Positions 10,562 to 21,904 of a stretch of 64,000 nucleotides of DNA are shown here, piece after piece. The notes beneath the pieces are model-generated. The model did not search any database and had not been told where the DNA came from. It was given only the letters and a program-made list of their open reading frames with translations. Position 1 is the first letter of the stretch, and every line of letters begins with the position of its first letter. The position numbers and the translations under genes are program-made. This DNA comes from Agrypnia vestita (Eukaryota; Arthropoda; Insecta; Trichoptera; Phryganeidae): NCBI GenBank assembly GCA_016648135.1, contig JADDOH010002659.1:1-64000 (forward strand), read 5' to 3'.

Positions 10562-10735
10562 AATGTCCCACAGAGACGAAGCTATTTACATGAGAAAGAA
10601 AGTCTTTTTTCATCATGAGGGAAATCGACGAACGTTACATTGTGTAAATTGATCACTTAAGCCGTCTAATAATAGATCGTAAGCCCTGTGAACGTCCAAA
10701 AAATTATATTATTTGCGTCTATGTGAGGCATCTAT
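10562..10735 (+). mobile_element. MITE-like repeat G, short copy
   Basis: The left end is TGTCCCACAGAGACGAAGC and the right end is the inverse GCGTCTATGTGAGGCATCT. The interior ACATTGTGTAAATTGATCAC and GATCGTAAGC match 59025-59080, so it is an internally deleted member of family G. Confidence 0.6.
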
Positions 10736-11099
10736 AATTTATCTTAATTCAGTATAATAACTTTTAGGTGGAAGCTAAACATATATGTGGTGTGTACATT
10801 TTATTAAAATTTATTAAAATTTTTGTATAGCGTACTTTGTCTTATTTTCCAAAAAAAATGCTAAGTTTGAACAAAGAAAGATTTTTAATATGACAAGAAT
10901 TTTCGTGTATTCATCAACATTTGGAAAAAGTAATTCATTTCTAAATTTCTCATTGTTTCTAGATATTTAGCCAGACTTCGGAAATTGTAGATTTATTTAA
11001 ACGATATGCTTTTATATATATCATGTTATTTTCACTATCCATCACCCCTTATTAAGCCATTTCTCATAAATGTGTGAAATTTCAGAAAATGTTTTCGTG

Positions 11100-11800
11100 T
11101 TGTTGACATTGATCAATTATTGTGATTTTTGTTTCATGTTTTTACTAAAAAAAAACACTTTGATTTTAAAATTTTATTACAATATATATTTTTAGTAAAT
11201 ATTAGGTGTTTTTTTATGTATTCTAGGTCTTCCTTTGCATTAGGTACATCTATATCTAGTAATATGTAAAGAGGTAAAGTTTGAATACAGGTCGATCAAT
11301 TATTGTGATTTTTGTTTTATGTTTTTACTTAAAAAAAAAACCTGGATTTTAAAATTTAATTATAAAACATATTTTCAGCAAATATTAGTTTTTTTATGTA
11401 TTGTATTATTCTTTTGCATTAGGTACAACTACAATATCTAATAATATGTGAAGAGGTAAAGTTTGAATGTAGGAAGTAATCTCTAATACTACTCATCCGA
11501 TTTCAAAAATTCTTTTGCTTATATTTAGAATAGACTTTCAGAGTAGACGTAGGTTATTTATTATCCCGATAAAATAAAAGGATTTTTCGTGGTGACTTAT
11601 TTTTACAACTAAAGTCGACGAAAAAATGGTCGAGCGATGTTTTTTTTACGAACTCTGCCTTAAGGATAAGAGATTTACATGAAATACTTTATATAGAGAA
11701 GTTGGCATGTATCTCTATGTTAAGGTTAATATACAAATTAATAAAATGTGACTAAAAGTTACTAAAATACTACGCGAGCGAAGCCGCGCGGGTAAGCTAG
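11100..11800 (+). mobile_element. Nonautonomous Helitron, 3' part
   Basis: It ends GGTAAGCTAG then T at 11800-11801, with a GC-rich hairpin (CGCGAGCGAAGCCGCG) about ten bases before the CTAG terminus. This is the usual Helitron 3' end (CTRR with a subterminal hairpin). Inside lies ACGTAGGTTATTTATTATCC, a block often seen in insect Helitrons. The 5' TC end was not fixed. Confidence 0.7.
11108..11470 (+). repeat. Two-copy tandem repeat of about 180 bp within the Helitron
   Basis: GATCAATTATTGTGATTTTT and AGAGGTAAAGTTTGAAT each occur twice, at 11110/11293 and 11267/11453. This is an internal duplication, as is common in Helitrons. Confidence 0.65.
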
Positions 11801-12810
11801 TGTTAAATAATATGATAAAATCAAAATTTTTAAATTGTGCTTTTAATAGTGGCAATATAGTAGTAGAAATATCGAACAGCGAAATAAATTACGAGATTAC
11901 TTACTGAGCGCTCGAGAAGTTTTCGATAGCAGTCACCGTGTTAAGAAACATCTAGAAGTTTTTCGATGGTGAAAATTATTCCGAATCACATAATACTGCT
12001 CCAGTTAAGTTTGTGATCGATGATTTTTATATTATTTCATTCCCTTTCCATAAAATTATAACACGTTAAAAAAAATTAATGTACTATCATAATTCGACAG
12101 TGGCCCATTAGAAAAATATGACCTATATAATATATTTTTACTTAATAAAAATATCATTTGATTTTAAGTTCAATAAAAGTAAAACAATAAAGAAATAGTA
12201 AACAAGGAAAAATAAAATAATGAAGTAAACATCCGTATTTAAAATACGACTCAAATAATCAAATTTATTCAATTTACAAGGCAGTCTCGTTACTAAATGG
12301 GCAACAGAAAACAGCCCCAATTGTTAATTTAATTTCCTCAAAGCGCCACCGCTGCGGGGTCGCCCCATTTAAGGGTAAGCTTGTAATTCACTAAACTGGG
12401 AATAGTGGATATTTTTAATGAATTTATTACGTCCTTCCCTCCCTGTGTAGGTAGCTGTACTTCCGTTTTAATGTGTTCACAAATCTTTCGTTTTCCAGCT
12501 CCCGGGGAAATTTTACAGATTTTACTTCAATTTCTGAAACTAAACGAGGCTTGATCAAAAAAAAATACGCGGAATTTTAGAATTGTCATTATTTTTTGTT
12601 TTTGTATTTGCACTGACGTATTTTGATATTGGTAACTATATTGGTTACGTACTTTACTAAACTACATGCGTTTGGCGAGTTCGGCTATTTATTAATTATT
12701 TAACAAAATGTTAGTAATGTTAGTATATGACAGCTCGACGCACCCGTCTCTTTGTCAGGACAACCCCTACACTGGTATGTTAATCCCACTACACACCAAA
12801 AACATAGTAT
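11801..12810. other. No recognised feature
   Basis: About 1 kb without a recognisable gene. A short GC-richer patch near 12330-12375 has no open frame or repeat partner. Confidence 0.45.
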
Positions 12811-13436
12811 TCTCACATATCTTGGCTGCAGGAAGAATTAATGAAAACTCTGGGATTTAATACAGGATTTATTTAATAACGATTAATTAATTAAACTAAC
12901 GTACAAGGTCACTTATCGCTATTAAATGTAACACTATTCCTTAAATTAAAATGTTTCACAATTTATTACTCGTAAATAGACACTTTATATTCGCTTTAAA
13001 CTTTATTCACTGTTCACTAGAATATTCCATCAATTTCCGCACTCATTACTATTCCCTTCAGTTTATCTCGCTACGTAAGAACTTTCTAGAATCGCTGCCG
13101 AATTTCCGCTCGCTTGGCATCACTGGCTTCTCGCCGCTACAACTCGCTTGGCCGGACTGACCGCCACAAGCGGCTACCTTCGCTTCTGTTATCGCTGTCA
13201 GACGCGCACGGAAAATAACTCTCTGGTTACTACCGCGTATCGTATTTATACTGGCCAACGCTGATATCGAAATTTTGAGAAGTTTCCCGCGTTTTCGAGA
13301 AGTTCCACGCGTTTTCCAGACTTTTGGAGATGTCTCTCGAAAGTCGGAGGTGATTCCAGATCTTTCGGTAGTATTGTGCCAATTTCAAACAACTGTCACT
13401 TTGATAAAAGTGCGTGATTTTTTTAGCCTCGTTACA
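12811..13436 (-). mobile_element. Solo LTR, family 1 (626 bp, minus orientation)
   Basis: The minus strand starts TGTAACGAGGCTAAAA and ends CTGCAGCCAAGATATGTGAG. It is the same family as 47874-48427 (+), with long shared blocks (AATTGATGGAATATTCTA, ACATTTAATAG, TTAATTAATC). AATAC or GTATT flanks both ends. No gag, pol or second LTR adjoins it, so it is a solo LTR left by recombination. Confidence 0.7.
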
Positions 13437-13918
13437 GTATTATTCACACACGAACACCTTCCCAACATATTTCTCATGCGTACATGCGTATTAATATAAC
13501 CGATGGCTAACATGCACTAAGGTTCCCACCAAAAGAGATCAAGAATTTGAGAAGGCGGAGGAGTGGGAAGGGAAGTCTAAATGCCAAATTGGTGTTATCG
13601 GGTAAAACACAGACGTGTGAAAATCCTTATTTAACATCATCCAGTGAGATATGAGTGGAAAATAAGCGCAGGAAGACGTCGCATCTTGTGACTGCATAAC
13701 TTAAAGGACTGGTACAAATCTAACTCTACTTAATGAGTTGTTTCGCACGGCGGTGAATAGAGTCGCAATAGGCACTTTGATCGCTAACCTCCGATAGGAG
13801 ATGACACTATAAGAAAAAGAAGATAACATTTTAATTTAAATTTTGACTATTAGATAATGGCGCTTTTATTTTATGTGCTGGGGACTTCTTTGAAGGTGAT
13901 AACCTAAATACTGTTGAA
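13437..13918. other. No recognised feature
   Basis: No motif or repeat partner was recognised between the solo LTR and the Harbinger element. Confidence 0.45.
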
Positions 13919-13921
13919 TAA

Positions 13922-14789
13922 GGGCCGGTCTTATAAACGAAAGACCAAATATCCGCTAGTAAATCAACAATTAACGAACAGACTACCGTTCGTTAGTAAA
14001 TATTACCGACGCTCGTCTTATAAAACTTTTTTATCGTCCGTAAGTATCGCAATGTCCTACTGCTCTTGTCTATGATTTTAGAGCTGTCAGAGGCGAAATA
14101 TATCTCTTTTCTATGGAAATGAAACAACTTCTATAAACATAACCTAAAATTTCTCGCTCGCACCGGATTTTTGGGATACTTCCCCCAACACTACACTAGT
14201 AGCCTTTGAAACCCCAACAAAGTCTCCAGCAGTTAATAATATATCAAAGAGCATAGAATCTCAAAGCAACAAGCAATTGTGTGGTTGGTGATAATGTCAG
14301 ATTCCTACGCGTGCGCCTTTTTAAATTTTGACCAATGTCTTCTAGAAGCTCTTAAGCAGACTTTATCGAAAAACGAAAACGGTAGATTAAGTCTTTGTCA
14401 TGTAAAATATTAAAATAATCCACTCGTATATTGAACACTCTTTGTCGTCGAATTTGTTCTGCATTCGACAAATTTAAATGCATTATAGCTCGATATCGGC
14501 ATCTGAAAACATTTTTATTTGAAAATTTAGCAGCAGTCAGCACAGTGTTTATGTACATGTTAGACAAATAGCATGAAACGTAAACTGACAACGGATCTAG
14601 CCTTAAAAAATAATACGTCAATCTGTCATATTTTTGTCAATTTCAACTAACGGACGGTAAACTGGTGGTATCGGTAAAATTTTACTAAAATTTGAAAAAA
14701 ACAGATTGTCACAAGACGAAAAACATTTGTGTCAAATTTCGGTTTATTTGGTCTGAAATTTAACTAACGTACGTTTACAAGACCGGCTC
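13922..14789 (-). mobile_element. PIF/Harbinger element, internally deleted (868 bp)
   Basis: The ends are inverted repeats, GGGCCGGTCTTATAAACG against GAGCCGGTCTTGTAAACG. TAA flanks both sides (13919-13921 and 14790-14792), the TWA duplication of the PIF/Harbinger superfamily. A decayed transposase lies inside on the minus strand. Confidence 0.8.
14160..14621 (-). pseudogene. Harbinger transposase N-terminal and middle relic
   Basis: Three consecutive minus-strand pieces, in shifted frames, give QRVFNIRVDYFNILHD then RFRFSIKSA, next LTLSPTTQLLVALRFYA, and finally AGDFVGVSKATSVVLGEVSQ. In intact PIF/Harbinger transposases these blocks lie in this order before the DDE catalytic domain (R-FR-R---FRLSK, the SP-QLLVALRF-A-G block, and the GD--GVSK-TVS helix-turn-helix). 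At least two frame changes and stops break it, and the DDE domain is missing, so the copy could move only in trans. The separate Myb-like accessory gene of the family was not seen. Confidence 0.75.
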
Positions 14790-14792
14790 TAA

Positions 14793-15254
14793 ATGAACAT
14801 TTAGTTATGATAAATTATAGAACTAAACACACACATGAAGCTAATTTTTCGATGAAACCTCTTCGGGTGACTCTTTGAAAGTCATATTCCTTGCGTGGGT
14901 GTACGAGTAATCCGCAGGCTTTTATACAAAAGACACCCTTAGCGTAGAACCTCCGTACTATTTACAAACGGCGTGATATTATTTGATACCAGCGGAAAGT
15001 TATTAGGTCATATGGGTGGCTGTGTTGTGGTGTTCAGTAGATAAAACAATAAGAGGAGAAATATTTTGTCTTTTGTATCCCCTTTGCAATGTGAAAACAT
15101 TGCGATAAAGCAGACAATAAATAAACTCGTATGCATTGTTTTCATTCAATTGAAATCTCATTTCGTATCTGAATTTGTAATTTTTCCTAACAATGTACGT
15201 CCCTTTGTTGTTGAAATTAATAAAATGAATCAATTCAAAAGATTAACATATTGT
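14793..15254. other. No recognised feature
   Basis: Two overlapping open frames near 15003-15293 on opposite strands show no domain. Confidence 0.4.
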
Positions 15255-15400
15255 CAGGGAATCACGGTAAATGAAACACTTGAAATTAATTAAAGTTTTA
15301 TTAGTTAACTAAAAACACTCGACGCTAATTTAACTGGAGTTCTATTCTGAAATTAGCACTAAATCTCGCACTCACATTTTATCACCGGTCAAATATCTAT
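15255..15400 (-). mobile_element. LTR fragment, family 2
   Basis: On the minus strand AATAAAACTTTAATTAATTT then AAGTGTTTCATT match the 3' part of the LTR at 24765-25165 (-). Confidence 0.4.
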
Positions 15401-15449
15401 ATTTTTTTTTTGTAAAAAATCACTGGACACAAATATGATTGTAATCAAT

Positions 15450-15893
15450 ATACAGGGTGTACCAGAGCTAGCAGCAGAAACTTGGAGATATGCAATATCA
15501 AAGTTCGCATTGTTTTTTCAATATTTCTGACTTTTTTTCTGCCAAAAGTTGAACTATCATTACACTAACTTAATTTGATTATGAAAAATTCATTTACTTA
15601 AAAACAACTTAAATAAAATGATAAAAACCTTTAAAAAGAATTGTTGAAGGTTTTTATCATTTTATTCGACTTGTATAAAAGTGAATAAATTTTTCATAAT
15701 CGTCATAAGTTACTGTAATGATAGTTCAACATTTTGAAAAAAGTAAGTCAGAAATAAAAAAATAAAAATACTAACTTTGATACTGCATATCTCCATAACT
15801 GTTGGTTATAGTTGCTTGAACATTTTAGACTCATAACATAGGCAGGAATCTACCGGTCAAGTTTCTGCTGCTAGCTTTGGTACATCCTGTGTA
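15450..15893. mobile_element. Foldback MITE, family F (444 bp)
   Basis: The terminal repeats share CTAGCAGCAGAAACTTG and start with ATACAGGGTGTACC. The whole element is a long imperfect inverted repeat whose centre is a hairpin: AATGATAAAAACCTTT pairs with AAGGTTTTTATCATT, at 15617-15660. A second copy lies at 62620-62936. No coding capacity. Confidence 0.7.
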
Positions 15894-16109
15894 TTAGGGT
15901 GTCCCAAGCTACAAGAGTGAATTTTTTTTTTCGAATTTCAAAACGCATACACTCTATTTTTTTTTCATTTGACTCCAAAAACTTAAATATTAAATATTAT
16001 TTAGATCGGATAACGATAACCCGTTTAAAACACATTTATAAAATTTATTGTGTATTTATAGTAAAAGACACATTAATCATTAAATTTCCTTTTCAAAATT
16101 TGCTTTTTA

Positions 16110-16340
16110 CAATCAGGATATACGTTTCTTGTACGCAACGTAATAAAATTGCTTTTGCTCCTCCTAAACAGTGATTAAACCATGAAAGTCTTGCATTAAT
16201 TTAACCGCTCTTTCTGCCGTATCATTAACTGCTCTCAGTGTAAATAGCTTTCTTTTAGCTTGTTGGAACGAATCATCATTTTACCATAAAGAAGGGCTCT
16301 TCTTCGGAAATCTGTCATCAATTTTGAGTCGATTAAATAG
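16110..16340 (-). pseudogene. Coding relic with an AVNDTAERAVKLMQDF block
   Basis: The minus strand reads QQAKRKLFTLRAVNDTAERA followed by VKLMQDFHGLIT, then a stop and EEQKQFYY. The VND-AER-VKL--DF pattern recalls uncharacterised arthropod proteins that I associate with mobile elements. I cannot name the family. Upstream frames are broken. It lies beside the TTAA element but outside its ends. Confidence 0.4.
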
Positions 16341-16539
16341 GATCTTGCTTTTGACAGAGAAGAAGTCATCGATGTTTTTCTCTGAAATTAAAATAGAAGG
16401 AACGGTTATCAATCGTATGGTAAACTATAGAAGAAACTCGAAGCATAATTTACATATAAGACATACTAAAAAGTGGGCCACAAAGTTTTTCTTTGGATGC
16501 AATGTAACGTTTCTCGTGGGCTGATGGGTTTTTTTTTAG

Positions 16540-16590
16540 TTTCCCCTCCTCTATGGATAATAAGATGTTTTCGGTGAAGCCCTATATTAA
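16540..16590. repeat. Left arm of an outer inverted repeat
   Basis: CTATGGATAATAAGATGTTT pairs, with some mismatches, with 17804-17860. The pair encloses the TTAA element and about 340 bp on its right side. Confidence 0.5.
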
Positions 16591-17459
16591 GGGGGGGTAA
16601 GGTTAATTCGTACAAAAAAAGGCATGATTTTGTGAATTTTTTGTGACGACACAGTTAAAATCTCTTTATTAAAACCAATGGTATATTAAAGTATGACATT
16701 TGAAAAATATTGTGTAAAATTTTCAAGATGAAATATTAAAAAATACGGCAATGGCAGCAATTATTCGGACGTGTCTCGGAAAAAAGTAGAATTGCGGTGT
16801 CCATCATAACTTGGTGCTAGATCATCTGAAATCAAAAAATCAAAGTTCATTCGTTAGATAATAGGTTTTCCCAGGTAACGCTGGGTTTTGAAGGGAAAAA
16901 CGCGATTTTTTGCGAAAAATATCGACTAATTTGTTATTAAAAAATAAAAATTAATAACAAATTTGAAAAAAAGTCTCCAGCGTTACCTTGTAAATTATGT
17001 ACAGAAATAGTGTTCAAAATTTCAAAAGGATCGGTGCAGTAGTTTTGAAGTTATGATGGACACCGACTTTGAAAACGTGTGATGTGGGGAAAACGTTTTA
17101 AAGTTTTGCACACTGTAAAATTCAAAATAAAACTCAACACTTATTTTATACTTACACATAATCGTCGATGCCATGTTCACACAGCAAAGAGCTTTCATCA
17201 TCAGCATCTTTTTGTCCTTGTCTACGCAAAACTCTTCTAATACAATAGCACGTACGGTAGTCCTCAGGTGAGCGCGTCTCTTAGCTGCCCGAGCAGGTAT
17301 AGAAAATCAGTCTGAGTGTCGCTCAAATGTTCATAATTTCGTCAATTTTGCTCCGATTGACTTGAAATTTTGACACAATATTCTTGCGATGTTATACATT
17401 CATTTAAAAAAATAAAAATAAAATGCAAAAAAAAAAGAGTTAAAAACCTTACCCCCCCC
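16591..17459. mobile_element. TTAA-flanked DNA transposon derivative (869 bp)
   Basis: The left end TTAA-GGGGGGGTAAGGTT and the right end, inverted, TTAA-GGGGGGGGTAAGGTT form short terminal repeats with TTAA on both sides. TTAA targeting fits piggyBac or Sola3-type elements. The interior has a central hairpin at 16928-16963 and no intact transposase. A minus-strand segment ending at a GTAAGTA donor-like site near 17155 could be a transposase exon remnant. Confidence 0.6.
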
Positions 17460-17803
17460 TTAAGATCCTTTTTTCCCAGGCACTTCTTATTAAAGATTCT
17501 CCGGTTTATAAAATTCCATGTAACGCTTAGTTATCGAAATTCCCCGTTTTCTGCAAGTGAGTCATTAACTGAATTACTTTTAAAGCGCCTCTATTTAGTT
17601 GTTATGTTATTTAAGCAATGATATTATTACATTAAATATTATTTTAATTTACGGCCTTGATTTTGGGTTTCTTAAACATTTTAAGAAGTGGAGAGAAGAT
17701 TTTTTTTACTATTTAGTAGCGCTATATTTGGATCGTTTATTGATTTCAAGTTGTTCAAGTAAATTCATTTTAAAACCTTTGGTTTCTATGGAAAAAAGAG
17801 TCT

Positions 17804-17860
17804 TTATATAGGACTTCAGCGAAAACACCTAATTATCCATAGGGGAAGGGGTAACTTATA
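17804..17860. repeat. Right arm of the outer inverted repeat
   Basis: Reads TATAGGACTTCAGCGAAAAC then TAATTATCCATAGGGGAAGG, the inverse of 16540-16590. Confidence 0.5.
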
Positions 17861-18955
17861 AAGTCAATTATACGTGGTTTATCCACTGTTTGATAATGCC
17901 CTTTCAAGCTGTCACATTTAAAATGACACTTAACCTGCAGTACTTAATAATAATATTTAATTAAATTAAATTTATTTTAAATTTCATTAAAAATAAACAT
18001 GTTGCTATGTATTTTATACCTATATGTATTATCAACGGAATAGTTCATACCCAAAATGAATTTTAAAGTCGGTTATAATTTTCACTCAAATAGAAAATCC
18101 TTGGATTTCTCTTATTTTATTAACTTCATGTTCCCTTAAAGAAATTATAATTTGTCATGTACTAAGGAAGGTATAATAATAATTTAATTGCTTGGTGAAA
18201 ATATTTTCTGTCTGGATGAACGATATCTCAAAAAAAAACTTAAAAAGTATAAATTCCATCTCATACTTACTTGACTTGATGAAATAAAACATTAAAATAC
18301 AAATTATGTACCGCAAAACAATATTGGTTTACTTCACACATTCTTTAATTTCTTTCTGCGAATTGAAATTTTGAATCCAATAATCTCACAATGCCATTTT
18401 TGACATGTTATAAAAACATATTTTTCTGAAATAATCCGATATGAAATTTGGTCTAGAGGTGCGCGCTAAAACACATCAATAAATAAAAACTGCACCATTA
18501 ATATATATGAAATGTGTAATAAATAGCGCCATCTATTAGAAGCTTCGAAAAAAATTCAATTGTATTTTCAAAATCTCGGAAACTATTTTCCATTCCAAGA
18601 ATTTTTCTGGTTGTGATCTTTGCTACCCAAGCAGCTTCTGTACCTAGCGAATTTTTCCGAAAGCTTAAATAAAATTGTCGAATGGTTTCTGTAAATTCCA
18701 ACAACGTACCCATAGACTTTGCAAGAAAAAAGTTAGATGGCGTTAATAATGTTTTTTGTATTAAACAAAACAAATTTTGGTTTAAACTATAATATATAAC
18801 TTAGACAATATGTATGTACGTACTAAGTTTTTTTTAATAAGTAAAATAGATAAACTATTATTTTTTTTTTCATTATTTTTCACAAATCACTTGTACCAAC
18901 GATGTAGATAAAACGACTTTTTCAAATCCCACTCTCCTGCAACGGATAACTTTGA
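17861..18955. other. No gene; possible small MITE at 18525-18750
   Basis: GCGCCATCTA at 18526 is inverted at about 18735 (TAGATGGCG), which could mark the ends of a small element. Nothing else was recognised. Confidence 0.35.
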
Positions 18956-18957
18956 GC

Positions 18958-19135
18958 TACATACACAATTTTGTAGTACTACAAGTAGGTTATTTCGCAC
19001 AGTTCATTGAAGTAGGTGAAATGCGTAATATTTAAATACCTACTACAAATGAAGCGCACACTTTGAAGCCTTCAAATTGGTGAACGTGTGTATATTAAAT
19101 TGTATTCCGAAATGAAGTTTTTCCCTTTGCCACTA
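18958..19135 (+). repeat. TACTACAA repeat, second copy
   Basis: Contains TTTTGTAGTACTACAA, ACTACAAATGAAG and GAAGCCTTCAAATTGGTGAA. It matches 2880-3040 and 49020-49200 in the same order. Confidence 0.5.
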
Positions 19136-19495
19136 ATCAGCCAGTGCCAGTGAATTTCCGCGGTCACACTCACGCATCTTCCATCCCGCTAGCGCACACT
19201 CAGACATCCCTCAAATTGAAATACATTACAATTAAATTAAAGGATTTTCTTTAAAGATTATTATTACACATCAGAAAATATGGTCTCTGATTAGAGGCGT
19301 GCAGTGAGAACACGAAGCATGGCTTTTATTTAAAAATATATTTTTGGAAAAAGTCTAAATCAAATATTATTTGGAATATTATTATGAAATATTAAAATCT
19401 GAATATATTATGTTAATTATTGTGATAAGAATATTACGAGATAATTTCTGTTTCTTTTCAAAATATACGCTAAGGAAAAGTCATCCTTTTTGTTC
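19136..19495. other. No recognised feature
   Basis: No motif or partner repeat was recognised in this short AT-rich stretch. Confidence 0.4.
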
Positions 19496-19497
19496 CC

Positions 19498-19772
19498 ACT
19501 GCACTCACTAATTGGCGAAATAAATAAGCGATAAATACGAGCGAAAATGGAATATTCCAGCAAGTGATAAAAACGTATTTTACCCAGCGATAATAAAGTG
19601 TGTGTTTACGAGGAAGATATTGCGAAAAATAGTGATTTAAAAGAAAAGCGTTAAGTTTTATTTGTTTTAAGTGATTTTGTACATTGAACAGTTAATTAAT
19701 CATTTATTAATAAATCGCTAATTCATTTCAAGTGTTTTTCATTCATTCCTCTCTAGCCACGACATGTGACAA
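19498..19772 (+). mobile_element. LTR 3' part ending TGTGACAACA
   Basis: It starts with GGCGAAATAAATAAGCGATA and ends CCACGACATGTGACAACA, a typical LTR 3' end. The last 80 bases match 63300-63370 on the minus strand. No primer-binding site follows, so this is probably a truncated solo LTR. Confidence 0.5.
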
Positions 19773-20079
19773 CATATTCACTAATTTTAATCAAAATTAT
19801 CATGATTTTTTTTTAAAGAGCACGCCTCCCAGTTACAGATTTATTGTACATTACAGAGATTTATTATAATCTCGCCAGGAATCAAACCCTAAAACCTCGG
19901 TATAAGAAGGCAGTGTTATGAGGGCCAAATGTTGTTTCAAGGTTCAAAAAAAAATCTAAAACTAACATGAAATTATGCTTTAACCCAATGCAAGAATATT
20001 GTTATTCTTGGAGCTTATTAAGATAATTTATGGATCATTTAAAATAAATTGCTTTTCCTCCAAGAGAGTATTTATCTTC

Positions 20080-20200
20080 TTCTTCTGATCTTGTCAGCCA
20101 CTCCCTACGGTCTCAATTTATCCCTGTCAGCTGCCTCTCGGGTCCAGTGTCGCCAAGCTCTCTTTACAATGTTACCCTTACACCTAGTACATTATTTTTG
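20080..20200 (-). pseudogene. Possible LINE C-terminal relic
   Basis: The minus strand reads RAWRHWTREAADRDKLRP, resembling the W-R--A-DRD-W end of RTE-like LINE proteins. Short and weak. Confidence 0.3.
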
Positions 20201-20419
20201 CTCTTTTTTTTGCTTATCCACGGTCTTCATATGCAGTCTTCATATGCAGTCTTCATTTACTAAGCTCATTGCCATTTAAGCTTGATCACCTTAGGCAAAT
20301 ATCAGTCACTCGAGTCTTTTTTTACGTTCCTCTCGTTCGTTAAATATCTCTAAAACCTATGTCGCAGATTATCTAAGAGTCGGTTATATAAGCTTGGTTT
20401 ATAGTAGTAATTTTTTGGC

Positions 20420-20720
20420 GTGAGATGTGTGTAGGTTGGGAGAAAATGCCCACCCGTCTAAAGGCATATTCTTATGTCGGCACGTGACATGTTTTGTATG
20501 AGTGGTGCGTGGTATGTGTAAAATGGTTCAGCCGAGGCAGGATGAGTGAATAGATACAGGGCGCAAATTATACTAACGATTAACTCTAGTATGTAACTGG
20601 CAACAATTTATAGATGTGGCGCTGGGCACAGAAATATAGCTTGCGAGTGCTACGGCTGTCGGCGACAGATTGGGTGTACTCATCGGTGACCGGGACCTGG
20701 TTAGCTGCGTCAAGTTCCTG
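20420..20720 (+). repeat. Interspersed repeat U, copy 2
   Basis: Shares GGCATATTCTTATGTCGGCA, ATACAGGGCGCAA and the GGCGACAGA block with 60360-60660. It is the longest copy besides that one. Confidence 0.45.
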
Positions 20721-21650
20721 ATTGATGGATATCAGTGGTTTAAAGCATGGATTTTTACACATACGGTTTATATGGTTGAGAACGCAAAAATCTATGCTTT
20801 GAACGAAAAATTGCTATAAACCAAGTTGATGTAACCCGCCCATAATTGGGTGTTTCGATATCACATTTACATATCAGGAAGTTCAATGAAAAACCACGCC
20901 GAAATTTTAATTTTAAATTTTCACACGAAGCAAACACAAGTGAGACATACAGTGTGTCCAGTGGAAAAGTTCAGATTGGAATGTGTTGTAATTAAAAATA
21001 GCGAACTCATTAAAAGTATTTATTAACATCAAACAGAGAGGATATCTCGACTGTTCCAATCAACTAGACTTAATTTCTTTTCATGTTCCAACCCGACAGA
21101 ACTGTCGGGTTCCATGTTTCCATGTTCTGAAAAATTGAACATCGCACACACAAAATACATTTTTATATCGCGTATGCAAGCTTTCAATAATATTTGCATC
21201 GATATTGACCTCTTCAATATTGGTCTTACCACTTTAGAATGCTTTAGATTATATTTCCTGTATCCTCTTTGGTCAAACACTCACTACATCTTATCTTCTC
21301 TTCCTCCACCTTCACTTTGACTCCTACCTCCTCACCCTTTTCCACGCATGCCTATTCTCGTGTTACCTACAATCAAAATTCATTAACCGTTTCTAATTTC
21401 TTCATTACCATTATTACCTATTACTATTACCATTATTTTAATTAAATATTATTTGTTGATTACAGCTTTCAAATATTCTCTAATCAAAATAGTACTTAAT
21501 TTACTACGCCTTAAACATTTGTGAATCTTTTTAATTGGTTTATGCAATGTACACTGTGCTCTAACATTATAATGATCGAAACTGTTAAGATTCTTAATTA
21601 ATTAAATTAATAATAATGATGAATTTATAGGGTTTTATTTCTTGAATATT
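20721..21650. other. No recognised feature
   Basis: About 930 bp. The open frames on either strand near 21029-21320 have no recognisable motif. Confidence 0.4.
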
Positions 21651-21654
21651 TTTA

Positions 21655-21823
21655 TTCTCTCCAAATGTTTTCCTTCCATTCGTACGCACTCTATAACCTA
21701 ATATAGCGCGCAAATTCACCGACACTTTTTAGCAGAGTTGCGGAGAAATTTCGTTGATTTTGCGTCGTATATTTTCTTTCAGGTCTCTTACTGTTTGTGG
21801 TTTGTTGGAGTAGACTTAGTATT
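21655..21823 (-). pseudogene. Tc1/mariner-like transposase C-terminal relic
   Basis: One minus-strand frame reads VYSNKPQTVRDLKENIRRKI followed by NEISPQLC, a stop, then KVSVNLRAILGYRVRTNG. The pattern (NKP-T--DLK-NI---I--I-P--L--V--N---R) is the C-terminal tail of a widespread insect transposase group of the Tc1/mariner superfamily. There are stops at two places, and the catalytic part is not present. It directly abuts the ribozyme-like module at 21827. Confidence 0.55.
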
Positions 21824-21826
21824 TCA

Positions 21827-21866
21827 ACCCTGATGAAAGCTTAGCTGTAAGCTGAAACTAGTTGGT
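21827..21866 (+). ncRNA. Hammerhead-like motif with ACTAGT stem III
   Basis: CTGATGA 21830-21836, then a strong stem II (AGCTTA, loop GCTG, TAAGCT), GAAA 21854-21857, the palindrome ACTAGT 21857-21862, T21863 at the cleavage position, and GGT 21864-21866 pairing with ACC 21827-21829. Core residues agree with the hammerhead consensus except for one extra A before stem II. No PLE coding sequence is adjacent. Confidence 0.55.
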
Positions 21867-21904
21867 AAAAACTCAATAAAATGTAGTTAAACAAAGTGAT
21901 ATTA

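Noticed and set aside
17022..17207. Minus-strand 61-codon gene
   Set aside because: Lies inside the TTAA element. A possible donor site is present, but no frame gives a recognisable transposase, so it is only mentioned.
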